DNA of 64,000 bases, taken from contig NZ_FPJG01000006.1 in the NCBI RefSeq assembly GCF_900119165.1, forward strand, positions 8,284,001 through 8,348,000, written 5' to 3'. How positions within the stretch are numbered: the stretch's first letter is position 1; the number at the start of each line of letters is the position of its first letter. The notes below the pieces were generated by a model. It had not been told where the DNA came from, searched no databases, and saw only the letters and a list, made by a program, of their open reading frames with translations. The DNA is from Amycolatopsis australiensis (GTDB lineage Bacteria; Actinomycetota; Actinomycetes; Mycobacteriales; Pseudonocardiaceae). Below, one piece after another: positions 8,152-16,099 of this stretch. A program made the position numbers and the translations under genes.

Positions 8152-8634
8152 GGCCGGAGAGCGGCCTGCCGCTGAGATGCGCCGCCCGCGCGGACCGCAC
8201 ACCGCCGGAGCGAGCGGACTGGCGGGAGAGCGGCCTGCCATTGAGAGGCGCCACCGAACCGGACCGCGCGCCGCCGGAGCGAGCGGACTGGCGGGAGAGC
8301 GGCCTGCCATTGAGAGGCGCCACCGAACCGGACCGCGCGCCGCCGGAGCGAGCGGGCTGACCGGAAACCGCCCCGCCGCTGAGACGCGCCGCCCGCGCGG
8401 ACCGCACACCGCCGGAGCGAGCGGACTGGCGGGAGAGCGGCCTGCCATTGAGAGGCGCCACTGAACCGGACCGCACACCGCCGGAGCGAGCGGCCAGACC
8501 GGAAACCGCCCCGCCGCTGAGACGCGCCGCCCGCGCGGACCGAACGCTGCCGGGGTGGGCGGGCTGACCGGAAAGCATCCCACGGCTGGGAGGCCCCGCC
8601 GCGCTGCTCTCGCGGCCGCCCCGTCGGGCCGTGC
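8152..8634. repeat. 69-bp tandem repeat array
   Basis: The 671-bp gap 8044-8714 is filled mostly by a 69-bp unit. Equivalent positions fall at 8152, 8221, 8290, 8359, 8428, 8497 and 8566. Two sub-types alternate (GGCGGGAGAGCGGCCTGCC and GACCGGAAACCGCCCCGCC versions). Since 69 is 23 codons, several frames stay open, but no start site, ribosome site or plausible domain supports a protein. No gene is visible in 8635-8714. Confidence 0.88.
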
Positions 8635-8714
8635 GGCCCGTGAGCGTCGTTCCGGCTCTGTACATGGTGCCGAACCCAGGCCCGATGGGCGCCTTTGGCC
8701 GGGAACCCGCACCC

Positions 8715-9149
8715 TCAGTTCTCCTTCTTCTGTCCGCCGCGGCTTGCCTCCCGCCGGGCTATCGCGTCGATCATGTCGCTGATCGTGTCCAGGCCGTCCG
8801 CCGACAGCGTCACCGCTCGCAGCGCCAGATCGCGCACCCCTGCGTCGCGCAACGCCCCCAGCAGGGCCAGCTCCTCCGCGATCTTCGCGCTTTGCTCGTC
8901 GTCGAAGAAATACGCCGGGGGTACGCCGAAGAACTTTGCCAGTGCCTCCAGGTGGCGCTTGGTCGGGTTGTCGCGGCGGCCCGTGCGCAGCTGCCACAGG
9001 TACGTCGTCGAGAAGCTTTCGCCCGTTGCCTCGCGGCACGCCTTCGCTACCTCTTCGTTGCTGTACGGCTCACGATCGGGCCTGCGGACCACGTGGAACA
9101 GCCGGTCGATCTTCTCGGCCAGCGTCGACTTTCCGGGCTCCTTGACCAC
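8715..9149 (-). CDS. XRE-family regulator, EspR-like
   Basis: The 144-residue protein has an N-terminal helix-turn-helix (about residues 30-75: YSNEEVAKACREATGESFSTTYLWQLRTG). It continues with NPTKRHLEALAKFFGVPPAYFFDD and a helical C-terminal half. This organisation and the TYLWQLRTGRRDNPT block closely resemble mycobacterial EspR, a nucleoid-associated dimeric regulator. It lies upstream of the ImmA/IrrE gene on the same strand and may be its substrate or partner. The C-terminal tail (GGQKKEN) is charged. Confidence 0.82.
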   Translation of the reverse strand: MVKEPGKSTLAEKIDRLFHVVRRPDREPYSNEEVAKACREATGESFSTTYLWQLRTGRRDNPTKRHLEALAKFFGVPPAYFFDDEQSAKIAEELALLGALRDAGVRDLALRAVTLSADGLDTISDMIDAIARREASRGGQKKEN

Positions 9150-9208
9150 GATGCACTCCCTCGGCTACCAGGCGCATTCATCTTAGCTGGGAGGCAAACA
9201 CCTTTTAT

Positions 9209-10066
9209 CTACCCAAGTTGCCGCCTGGGCCGGGGCTGGCAGCGGGGACAGGAGAACGACGACCGGTTCATGAACGGCTCCCGCCGGATCGCCGTGCCGC
9301 ACCGGCCGCACGGCTTGCCCTCCTGGCCGTACGCGTCCAGGGACCGGTCGAAGTACCCCGACTGCCCGTTGACGTTCACGTACAGCGCGTCGAACGACGT
9401 GCCGCCCGCGCCCAGGGCCGCGTTCATCACGTCCGCCGCCGCCGACAGCAGCTCGCGGCCCTTGGCCATCGTCAGCTTCTCCGTCGGCCGTGACCAGTGC
9501 AGGCGCGCCCGCCACAACGCTTCGTCCGCGTAGATGTTGCCGATGCCCGACACCAGCGTCTGGTCCAGCAGCGCCCGCTTGACCTCCGTCCGCCGGGACC
9601 GCAGCGCGCGCACCGCCGCGTCCAGGTCGAACTCCGGGTCCATCGGGTCACGCGCGATGTGCGCGATCGTGTCCGGGAGGAGCACCTCGTTGAGGTCGTC
9701 GAGCGCCAGGCCGCCGAACGTCCGCTGGTCGACGAACCGCAGCTCCGGGCCGTCGTCGGCGAAGCGCAGCCGCACCCGCAGGTGCTTCTCGTCCGGTGCG
9801 TCCTCCGGCTGGACGAGCATCTGCCCGCTCATCCCGAGGTGGGCCAGCAGCGCTTCCTTGTCGGACAGCTCCAGCCACAGGTACTTGCCACGGCGCCGCG
9901 CCGCCTCGACGCGGGTGCCGGCCAGGCGCCGCGCGAAGTCATCGGCGCCCAGCGCGTGCCGGCGGATGGCGCGGGGGTGCAGGACCTGCGCCTCGCGGAT
10001 CGTCCGGCCCGCGACGTGCGCCTGCAGGCCCAGGCGGACGACTTCGACCTCGGGGAGTTCGGGCAT
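9209..10066 (-). CDS. mutM: Formamidopyrimidine-DNA glycosylase
   Basis: The 285-residue Fpg/MutM removes 8-oxoguanine and formamidopyrimidines from DNA. The N-terminal PELPEVE (catalytic Pro2 and Glu3), the [10 protein letters not shown] lysine region, the H2TH segment ([15 protein letters not shown]) and the C-terminal zinc finger (CGRCG and CPRC cysteine pairs) are all visible. It belongs to the conserved rnc-mutM neighbourhood, although here a polysaccharide lyase gene separates it from rnc. Confidence 0.96.
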   Translation of the reverse strand: MPELPEVEVVRLGLQAHVAGRTIREAQVLHPRAIRRHALGADDFARRLAGTRVEAARRRGKYLWLELSDKEALLAHLGMSGQMLVQPEDAPDEKHLRVRLRFADDGPELRFVDQRTFGGLALDDLNEVLLPDTIAHIARDPMDPEFDLDAAVRALRSRRTEVKRALLDQTLVSGIGNIYADEALWRARLHWSRPTEKLTMAKGRELLSAAADVMNAALGAGGTSFDALYVNVNGQSGYFDRSLDAYGQEGKPCGRCGTAIRREPFMNRSSFSCPRCQPRPRRQLG

Positions 10067-10096
10067 GCCGCCATTGTGCCCGGAGGGTCCGACATT

Positions 10097-11452
10097 TTAC
10101 GGCGCGCCCGGTCCGACGTCGGCTTTCGTCAGCGGGACGCGGGTGAGGCCGGTGGCGAAGTACTCGTCGGCGCCGACGTCGAACGCGCCCGTGCGGGTCT
10201 GCAGGTCGAAGTCCTTCGCCGCATCCGGGTACGACCCGACGCCGGCGTCGATCGCCGGGCTCCCGGCGGCCAGCCGGTACAGCCCGGCGGCGTCCTTCAC
10301 GAGCTTCGGGTCCACCGGCCGGGACGGGATCCCGGCTGTCCCGCCGAAGGTGATGTTGCCTTCGTACTTCACCGTCGACCCGCTCGGCAGCGTCACGAGC
10401 GTGCCGGACGTCCCCTGGACGATGTTGTCCGCGACCACGCAGTCCTTCGGCTTGAAGTCGCCGCCGTCGCCGTCGATCACCGACGAGCTGCCCAGGACCG
10501 TGTTGTACGCCACCGTGCCGCGGTCCGGGCGGTCGTGCAGCTTGCTCGTCGGCCCGCTGTCGGCCTCGTCGCCGGACCCGAACACGATCGCGCGGCCGTC
10601 GGAGTTCGCGACGTAGTTGTCGACGATCCGGTGGTCGTTGCCGTGGAACCGGATGCCCGACCGGAACAGGAGGTTGCCCTCGACGAGGCCGCGGTTGCCG
10701 TGCCGCAGCACGATGTAGCCCTTGCTGTCGCGGATCGTGTTGTAGCGCACCACGTTGTCCGACGACTTCACCGAGATCGCCTCGATGTCGCCGTCGGCCT
10801 TCTCGAACAGGTTGTTCTCGACGAGCGCGTGCGCCGAGTACGCCTGGTGGTTGCTCAGGCCGAGCCGGATCGACTCGCCGCCGTTGGCCCCGGCGAACTG
10901 GTGGTTGAAGAAGTAGTTGTGGTGCACGTGGACGCGCTGCGCCATGGCGTCCGACGGGCCGAGGATCTGCAGGAACACACCCTGGCTGGTGCGGTTCTGG
11001 AAGACGTTGCGGTCGACCTCGGTGTCGTCGCCGTTCACCGTGACCCAGTTGCCGTCGGTGGTGAGCTGGAAGTCGTTTCGGGACAAGCGGTTGTGCGACG
11101 CCCCGGCGGGGATGCTCAGCGGCGCGCCGCCCCGGAACTTGAAGCCCCGCAGCACGACGTTCGACACGCCGCCGGCGAAGGAGAACGTCTTCGAGCCGGT
11201 GATCGTCGCCTTGCCGACGTGCTCGGCGGTGACCGTGATCGGCGCCGGCGCGGTACCGGACCGCTTGATCGCGAGCGCCGACCCTGCGGAGTAGGAGCCG
11301 TCGGCCAGCGCGATCGTGTCCCCCGGCTGCGCCTTGTCCAGCGCCGACTGCAGCGCGGACAGCGAAGTGACCCGGATCTGCGCGGCCGACGCGGAAGGTC
11401 CGGGCACGACGACGAGCGCCGCCGCGATCAGGGGAACGAAGAACAGCCGCAT
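10097..11452 (-). CDS. Secreted PL6-family polysaccharide lyase
   Basis: The 451-residue protein has a signal peptide (residues 1-23, cleavage after ASA) and a right-handed beta-helix domain. NGGESIRLGLS at 190-200, the acidic DIEAIS segment (likely Ca2+ ligands) and Lys229 (SVKSSDN) with Arg250 (VLRHGN) match the chondroitinase B / alginate lyase family. The Lys-Arg spacing of 21 residues equals that of chondroitinase B. It should depolymerise an acidic polysaccharide outside the cell by beta-elimination; the substrate (alginate, dermatan or other) cannot be read from sequence. A hairpin behind rnc suggests it is not part of the rnc operon. Confidence 0.88.
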   Translation of the reverse strand: MRLFFVPLIAAALVVVPGPSASAAQIRVTSLSALQSALDKAQPGDTIALADGSYSAGSALAIKRSGTAPAPITVTAEHVGKATITGSKTFSFAGGVSNVVLRGFKFRGGAPLSIPAGASHNRLSRNDFQLTTDGNWVTVNGDDTEVDRNVFQNRTSQGVFLQILGPSDAMAQRVHVHHNYFFNHQFAGANGGESIRLGLSNHQAYSAHALVENNLFEKADGDIEAISVKSSDNVVRYNTIRDSKGYIVLRHGNRGLVEGNLLFRSGIRFHGNDHRIVDNYVANSDGRAIVFGSGDEADSGPTSKLHDRPDRGTVAYNTVLGSSSVIDGDGGDFKPKDCVVADNIVQGTSGTLVTLPSGSTVKYEGNITFGGTAGIPSRPVDPKLVKDAAGLYRLAAGSPAIDAGVGSYPDAAKDFDLQTRTGAFDVGADEYFATGLTRVPLTKADVGPGAP

Positions 11453-11507
11453 CCGCCAACCCTCTCAGTGAGCAGGTGCGCGGCGGATGGTCAGCACGCT
11501 ACTGAGC

Positions 11508-11543
11508 GATCAGCGGAACCGTCAACGAAGGTTCCCGCTGATC
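11508..11543 (-). terminator. Hairpin at the end of rnc
   Basis: GATCAGCGGAACC (11508-11520), a 9-nt loop and GGTTCCCGCTGATC (11530-11543) form a 13-bp stem with one bulged base. It begins inside the rnc stop codon when read on the minus strand. It probably ends the rpmF-rnc transcript before the polysaccharide lyase gene. Confidence 0.65.
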
Positions 11544-12282
11544 AGGACTCCGGCTTTTGGACCTCGAGCTCGGCCGACAGCGAACGCCAGGCCGTCTCGG
11601 CGGCCTTCTGCTCGGCTTCCTTCTTGGTCGAACCGGTGCCGTGGCCGAGGCCGCGGCCGGCGACGAGCACCGTGGCCGTGAACTCCTTGCGGTGGTCCGG
11701 TCCGGTGTCCTCGACCTTGTACTCGGGCACGCCGAGACCGGCCGACGCGGTCAGCTCCTGGAGGCTCGTCTTCCAGTCGAGCCCGGCACCGCGCAACGGC
11801 GCTTCGGCGAGCAGGCCGTCGAAGAGGTGGTGCACGAGCTTGCGGGCGATCTCGATGCCGTGCTCGATGTAGACGGCGCCGATGACGGCTTCCAGGCCGT
11901 CGGCGAGGATGCTCGCCTTGTCCCGGCCGCCGGTGAGCTCTTCGCCCTTGCCGAGCAGCAGGTGCGCCCCGAGCCCGCCCTCGCCGAGCCCGCGGGCGAC
12001 CCGCGCCAGCGCGTGCATGTTGACGACGCTGGCGCGGAGCTTCGCGAGCTGACCTTCGGGCAGGTCCGGGTGCGTGGTGTACAGGTGATCGGTGACGACG
12101 AGGCTCAGCACGGCGTCACCGAGGAACTCCAGCCGCTCGTTCGGCGGCAGACCCCCGTTTTCGTACGCGTACGAACGGTGGGTCAGCGAAAGCCGGAGCA
12201 GCTCGGGGCCCAAGGTGACCCCGAGCGCTTCGAGCAACGGCGCCGGATCGGCTGCGGGTCCCCCGGGCGTCTTGCCCCCCAT
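11542..12282 (-). CDS. rnc: Ribonuclease III
   Basis: The 246-residue double-strand-specific RNase processes rRNA precursors and structured mRNAs. The signature [12 protein letters not shown] holds catalytic Glu49, Glu52 and Asp56, and Asp128/Glu131 lie in ADGLEAVIG. The C-terminal double-stranded RNA-binding domain spans about residues 170-240 ([11 protein letters not shown] ... [15 protein letters not shown]). It lies 13 nt downstream of rpmF, as in many actinobacteria. Confidence 0.97.
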   Translation of the reverse strand: MGGKTPGGPAADPAPLLEALGVTLGPELLRLSLTHRSYAYENGGLPPNERLEFLGDAVLSLVVTDHLYTTHPDLPEGQLAKLRASVVNMHALARVARGLGEGGLGAHLLLGKGEELTGGRDKASILADGLEAVIGAVYIEHGIEIARKLVHHLFDGLLAEAPLRGAGLDWKTSLQELTASAGLGVPEYKVEDTGPDHRKEFTATVLVAGRGLGHGTGSTKKEAEQKAAETAWRSLSAELEVQKPES

Positions 12283-12295
12283 GTCGGCTACCCGA

Positions 12296-12478
12296 TCAGG
12301 CGGGCTCGACGACCTGGCGGCCGTTGTGCTGGCCGCACGACGGGCACGCGACGTGCTGGAGCTTCGGCTGCTTGCAGGCGCGGTTGGAGCAGGGCACCAG
12401 CTGCACCGGAGCCGCCTTCCACTGGCTGCGGCGGGAGCGCGTGTTGGATCGCGACATCTTCCGCTTCGGGACGGCCAC
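12296..12478 (-). CDS. rpmF: Ribosomal protein L32
   Basis: The 60-residue L32 begins [21 protein letters not shown] and carries four cysteines (PCSNRACK and CPSCG) for a zinc ribbon, so it is the zinc-binding C+ form. The GTG start follows AAGGAG. It sits between the DUF177 gene and rnc, the standard arrangement. Confidence 0.97.
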   Translation of the reverse strand: MAVPKRKMSRSNTRSRRSQWKAAPVQLVPCSNRACKQPKLQHVACPSCGQHNGRQVVEPA

Positions 12479-12550
12479 GAGTAGATCTCCTTATGACGGT
12501 CTGCTCGCGGTCGTGCGAGCGAACTTTCCTCCGGAACGAGCTGGCGCTCG

Positions 12551-13153
12551 TCAGGCTTGCTCAGCGGGGCCCGGCGCAGGCTTTTCGCCCGCGTTCTCGT
12601 CGAATCGCTCCACGAGTGCGGCCCACCGAGGGTCTATCTTCTCATGCCCGTGTCCGGGCTCGAGATCGGCCCACTTGACACCGCACTCCGAGCACAGCCC
12701 GGCGCAGTCCTCGGTGCACAACGGCGCCAGCGGCAGGGCGAGCACGACGGCGTCGCGCACGATCGGCTCGAGGTCGATCCGGTCGTCGACCAGCCGCGGG
12801 ATCTCGTCCTCCTCGGTGGTCTCCTCCGTGGCCGACCCCGGGTAGGCGAACAGCTCCTGGACCTCGACCTCGACCTCTTCGGTCAGCGGATCGAGGCAGC
12901 GGGCGCACGTGCCCTTCGCCGTGGCCGTGGCGGTGCCGCTGACCAGCACGCCTTCGACGACGGACTCGAGGAGCAGGTCGAGTTCCAGCTCGGAGCCGGC
13001 TTCGATGGTGATGACGTCGGGGACGCCGAGCGGCGTCTCCACCGGCACGCTGCGCCGGACGGCGCGGCTGAGGCCGGCGTGACGGCCGAGCTCACGGGTG
13101 TCGATCACCCACGGGCTGCGGTCGTCGAGCTGGGGGGTCTTGTTCTCGGACAT
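12551..13153 (-). CDS. DUF177 (YceD) family protein
   Basis: This 200-residue protein belongs to the YceD/DUF177 family, linked to 23S rRNA maturation and nearly always encoded next to rpmF. A central CARCLDPL pair and a C-terminal [13 protein letters not shown] pair give cysteine motifs that could bind zinc. I chose the ATG giving MSENKTP; a GTG six codons upstream is possible. It corresponds by position to mycobacterial Rv2926c. Confidence 0.9.
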   Translation of the reverse strand: MSENKTPQLDDRSPWVIDTRELGRHAGLSRAVRRSVPVETPLGVPDVITIEAGSELELDLLLESVVEGVLVSGTATATAKGTCARCLDPLTEEVEVEVQELFAYPGSATEETTEEDEIPRLVDDRIDLEPIVRDAVVLALPLAPLCTEDCAGLCSECGVKWADLEPGHGHEKIDPRWAALVERFDENAGEKPAPGPAEQA

Positions 13154-13231
13154 CCCGTCCAGGGTACGCACGGTGCGCCACCGCTGTTGAGCTGGGACGG
13201 CGTGCGGCGGACGGGACGGCCGAGAGACTCG

Positions 13232-13960
13232 TCACACCTGGTAGTCGTAGAGCGTCGGGCGGCCGCCGCCACCCGGGAGGTTCGCCGGGGAGCGCAGGTG
13301 GTTGCGGCCCGAGTCGACCGTCCGCAGCGTCGTCGCCAGCAGCTCCGAGAACTCCGCCAGCTTGCCGTCGACGTAGGCGTCGCAGTCCGCGCGCTGGCGG
13401 TCGGCCTCCGCGTGGGCCTCGTCGACGATGCGCGCCGACTCCGCGTGCGCCGCCTGGACGACCTCGGTCTGCGCCACCAGCCGGGCCTGCTCGGCGCGGC
13501 CGTCCTCGATCGCGCGGTCGTAGGCGTCGCGGCCGGCCTGGATCATGCGCTCGGACTCGGCGCGGGAGCGCTCGGTGAGGTTCTGGTACTCGGCCTGGCC
13601 GGCGGCGACCGTGCGGTCGGCCTGGTCGTGCGCGTCGGCGAGCATCTGCTCGGCACGGGCGCGCGCGTCGGCCAGGATGCGCTCGGCTTCGTCGGTGGCT
13701 TCCGCGATCGCCCGCTCGGCCTCGGCGTTCGCGCCGGCGACGGTCTCGCTCGCCTCCTTGCGGGCGGCGTGGAGGATGTCGTCGCGCTTGTCGAGCACGT
13801 CCTGCGCGTCGTCGACCTCGGCGGGCAGCGCGTCGCGGACGTCGTCGAGGAGCTCCAGCACGTCGCCGCGGGGCACCACGCAGCTGGACGTCATCGGGAC
13901 GCCGCGCGCCTCTTCGACGATGGTGACGAGCTCGTCGAGCGCCTCGAAAACCCGGTACAC
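13232..13960 (-). CDS. sepIVA: DivIVA-like septation protein SepIVA
   Basis: The 242-residue protein starts VYRVFEALDELVTIVEEARG and is then almost entirely coiled coil (about residues 50-215, many Ala/Glu/Arg heptads). The tail ends RPTLYDYQV. Sequence style, length and position beside DUF177, rpmF and rnc match mycobacterial SepIVA (Rv2927c), a DivIVA-domain factor needed for septation and cell-envelope growth. The GTG start has GGAG six nt upstream. Confidence 0.88.
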   Translation of the reverse strand: MYRVFEALDELVTIVEEARGVPMTSSCVVPRGDVLELLDDVRDALPAEVDDAQDVLDKRDDILHAARKEASETVAGANAEAERAIAEATDEAERILADARARAEQMLADAHDQADRTVAAGQAEYQNLTERSRAESERMIQAGRDAYDRAIEDGRAEQARLVAQTEVVQAAHAESARIVDEAHAEADRQRADCDAYVDGKLAEFSELLATTLRTVDSGRNHLRSPANLPGGGGRPTLYDYQV

Positions 13961-14076
13961 GGCAACTCCAATCCCCTGTCGCTGGGACCAGTCTGCCCGG
14001 TTTTCCCGCCGAAGCGGTGAAGGCGACCGGCGCCGGGCGTGTCCCCCGGTGGACGCCCGGCCGCCGTCGCCGGAGG

Positions 14077-14775
14077 TCAGGCGCCGAGGTCGATCCGCTC
14101 GAAGGTGACGTAGCGGTCCGGCGTGTAGGCCAGCTCGCCCGCCTTGCCGGAGATGACCCGGTCGTTCGTGCCGACGGCGAACAGCGTGTAGTACCCCGGC
14201 GCGCACGCCGGGAGGACGCCTTCGCGGTTCTGGTACGTCGTGCCGGTGGCGGTGCCGTCGCGGACGTCGTCCACCGCGGTCTTCGCGGCCGACGACAGCT
14301 GCGAGTAGCCGATCTTCGCCAGGCCGGACAGGTCGCCGCAGGCGTGCGCCGGGCCGCCGGGCACGTCGATCACCTGGAAGGTGGCGTAGTGGTCGCCGGT
14401 GTAGAAGTACTCGCGGCCGGAGCCGGTCACGATGCGCCGCGTGCCGCGGGTGCTCGAGCCGGGCGTCGGCACCGTGTACTCGTGGTAGTAGCCCGGCGCG
14501 CACGCCGGGAGGACGCCCTCCCGGTTGTCGAAGACGACCCCGTCGTTGCGCGGGTACGGGAACGGGCCGCCCTGCTGGATCAGGTCGTACGTCGTCGTCG
14601 CTTCGGCCGGCAGCGCCGGGAGCGTCGTGTGCGTGAACCCGGACAGGTTCCCGCAGGCGTTCTGCGCGGCGACGGCGGGTGAATCCGCGACCGCTTCGGC
14701 GGCGGTGACACCCGTGAACAACGTGGCCAGGAGCGCGAAGAGGACAGCGACCAGGCGTGATCGGTAGTTGGTCAT
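14077..14775 (-). CDS. Secreted guanyl-specific ribonuclease with a second, degenerate RNase domain
   Basis: A signal peptide (about residues 1-30) precedes two tandem copies of a barnase/RNase Sa-type domain (residues 41-138 and 146-230). Domain 1 keeps the guanine loop FDNRE and the catalytic set Glu99 (YHEY), Arg114 (RRIVTG) and His129 (GDHYATF), equivalent to RNase Sa Glu54, Arg69 and His85. Domain 2 keeps the loop YQNRE and one arginine (Arg206) but has Leu198 in place of the Glu and Arg221 in place of the His, so it should be inactive. Both copies share NREGVLPACAPGYY. Most RNases of this group have a single domain of about 96 residues. It lies between sepIVA and coaD; no barstar-like gene is visible nearby. 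Confidence 0.9.
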   Translation of the reverse strand: MTNYRSRLVAVLFALLATLFTGVTAAEAVADSPAVAAQNACGNLSGFTHTTLPALPAEATTTYDLIQQGGPFPYPRNDGVVFDNREGVLPACAPGYYHEYTVPTPGSSTRGTRRIVTGSGREYFYTGDHYATFQVIDVPGGPAHACGDLSGLAKIGYSQLSSAAKTAVDDVRDGTATGTTYQNREGVLPACAPGYYTLFAVGTNDRVISGKAGELAYTPDRYVTFERIDLGA

Positions 14776-14886
14776 TTTCGGACCGTAACCCGATCGGATG
14801 GTCGTCAGAAGACGAGCACGTGACCTCGGGGCCGCCGGCGCGCAAGTCCCGACGAACGGAGGGAGCCGAAGGACGGGAACCGGACG

Positions 14887-15372
14887 TCAGCGGCCGAGCT
14901 TCGGGAACTTCGCCGACAGCCGCTGGTAGACGATCGGCGGCACGAGGTGCTCGATGTCGCCGCCGAGCGCCGCGACCTCCTTGACCAGCGAGCTGGACAC
15001 GAACCCGTACGCCGGGTTGTTCGCCATCAGCAGCGTCTCGACGCCGGTGAGCTCGCGGTTCATCTGCGCCATCTGCAGCTCGTAGTCGAAGTCGCTGACC
15101 GAGCGCAGGCCCTTGGCGATCGCCGCGATGTCGTGGTCGCGGCAGTAGTCGACGAGCAGGCCCTCCCACGAGTCGACCCGCACGTTCGGCAGCTTCGCGG
15201 TGATCTCGCGCAGCATCTCCAGGCGCTCTTCGATCTCGAAGAGGCCCTTCTTGCTCCGGTTCACCCCGACCGCGACGACGACCTCGTCGAACAGCCGGCC
15301 GGCCCGCTCGATGATGTCGAGGTGGCCGTTGGTGGCCGGATCGTAGGAACCGGGACAGACCGCACGCCGCAT
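14887..15372 (-). CDS. coaD: Phosphopantetheine adenylyltransferase
   Basis: The 161-residue enzyme makes dephospho-CoA from 4'-phosphopantetheine and ATP in coenzyme A synthesis. The nucleotidyltransferase motif GSYDPATNGHLDI is at the N-terminus, and GLRSVSDFDYELQMAQMN and the C-terminal SSSLVKEVA motif are typical. The start giving MRRAVCPG was chosen over an upstream frame extension. It follows rsmD, the usual actinobacterial pairing. Confidence 0.97.
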   Translation of the reverse strand: MRRAVCPGSYDPATNGHLDIIERAGRLFDEVVVAVGVNRSKKGLFEIEERLEMLREITAKLPNVRVDSWEGLLVDYCRDHDIAAIAKGLRSVSDFDYELQMAQMNRELTGVETLLMANNPAYGFVSSSLVKEVAALGGDIEHLVPPIVYQRLSAKFPKLGR

Positions 15373-15415
15373 GGCGCGGACGCTACCGTGCCGCACCCGG
15401 TTTCCGCCGCGTGGC

Positions 15416-15976
15416 TCACGCCACAGGCGTGTACTCCGCCCAGAAGACCGCGGTGTCGCCGTACTTCTTCTCGCGCGCCGGCGTGAAGCCGGGAGGCCAG
15501 TCGGGCGCGCCGTCGCGGGCCGCGCGCTCGATCACGACCAGCGCGCTCCCGCCCAGCCAGCCGCCCGCGGCCAGCGCCGCGAGCACCGACCCCAGCGCGG
15601 CCGCGTCCACGGCGTACGGCGGATCGGCCAGCACCAGGTCGAACGCGGCGGGCGCGGGCGCGGCGACCACCGTCTCGACCTGCCCGGCGCGGACCGTGCC
15701 GCCCAGGCCCAAGGCCGCGACGTTGCCGCGCAGGACGTCGACGGCACGCCGGTCCGCCTCGACGAACAGGGCGTCGGCCGCGCCGCGGGAGAGGGCTTCG
15801 AGGCCGAGCGCACCGGAGCCCGCGTAGAGGTCCAGGACGCGGGCGCCGTCCAGCTCGCCGGCCGTCTCCAGGGCGTTGAACAGGGCTTCCCGCACGCGCT
15901 CGGACGTCGGCCGGGTGCCCTTCGGCGGCACCTTCAGCCGCCGCCCGCCCGCCGTCCCGGCCACGATCCTGGTCAC
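15416..15976 (-). CDS. rsmD: 16S rRNA (guanine966-N2)-methyltransferase
   Basis: This 186-residue Rossmann methyltransferase begins VTRIVAGTAGGRRLKVP. It has the SAM motif LDLYAGSGALGLEALSRG and the catalytic LADPPY motif of N2-guanine methylases. The GTG start is the first that gives the family N-terminus. It heads the minus-strand coaD block and is divergent from the HelD-like gene. Confidence 0.95.
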   Translation of the reverse strand: MTRIVAGTAGGRRLKVPPKGTRPTSERVREALFNALETAGELDGARVLDLYAGSGALGLEALSRGAADALFVEADRRAVDVLRGNVAALGLGGTVRAGQVETVVAAPAPAAFDLVLADPPYAVDAAALGSVLAALAAGGWLGGSALVVIERAARDGAPDWPPGFTPAREKKYGDTAVFWAEYTPVA

Positions 15977-16099
15977 CCCCCGATTGTGCGGGGATGACGC
16001 ACGGCACTGATGACCGGGACACGGGTGTCGCCGCCGGACCCAACGCGTAGAGTCGTTCTTCGCCCTCGGAGGCGATCCAGAGCTGTCAAGGAGCCATGC

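Noticed and set aside
8083..9039. 318-codon minus-strand frame through the 69-bp repeats into the XRE gene
   Set aside because: Half of it lies antiphase to the EspR-like gene and the rest is repeat; no start site or domain.
9497..11872. 791-codon plus-strand frame over mutM, the PL6 lyase and rnc
   Set aside because: It covers three well-supported minus-strand genes; the translation is Val/Ala/Arg-rich shadow sequence.
15977..16099. Rifamycin-associated element upstream of the HelD-like gene
   Set aside because: I looked for the 19-bp RAE (GGGGCTTGCGGCAAG-like) because some HelD homologues (HelR) are rifamycin-induced; no such site is present.
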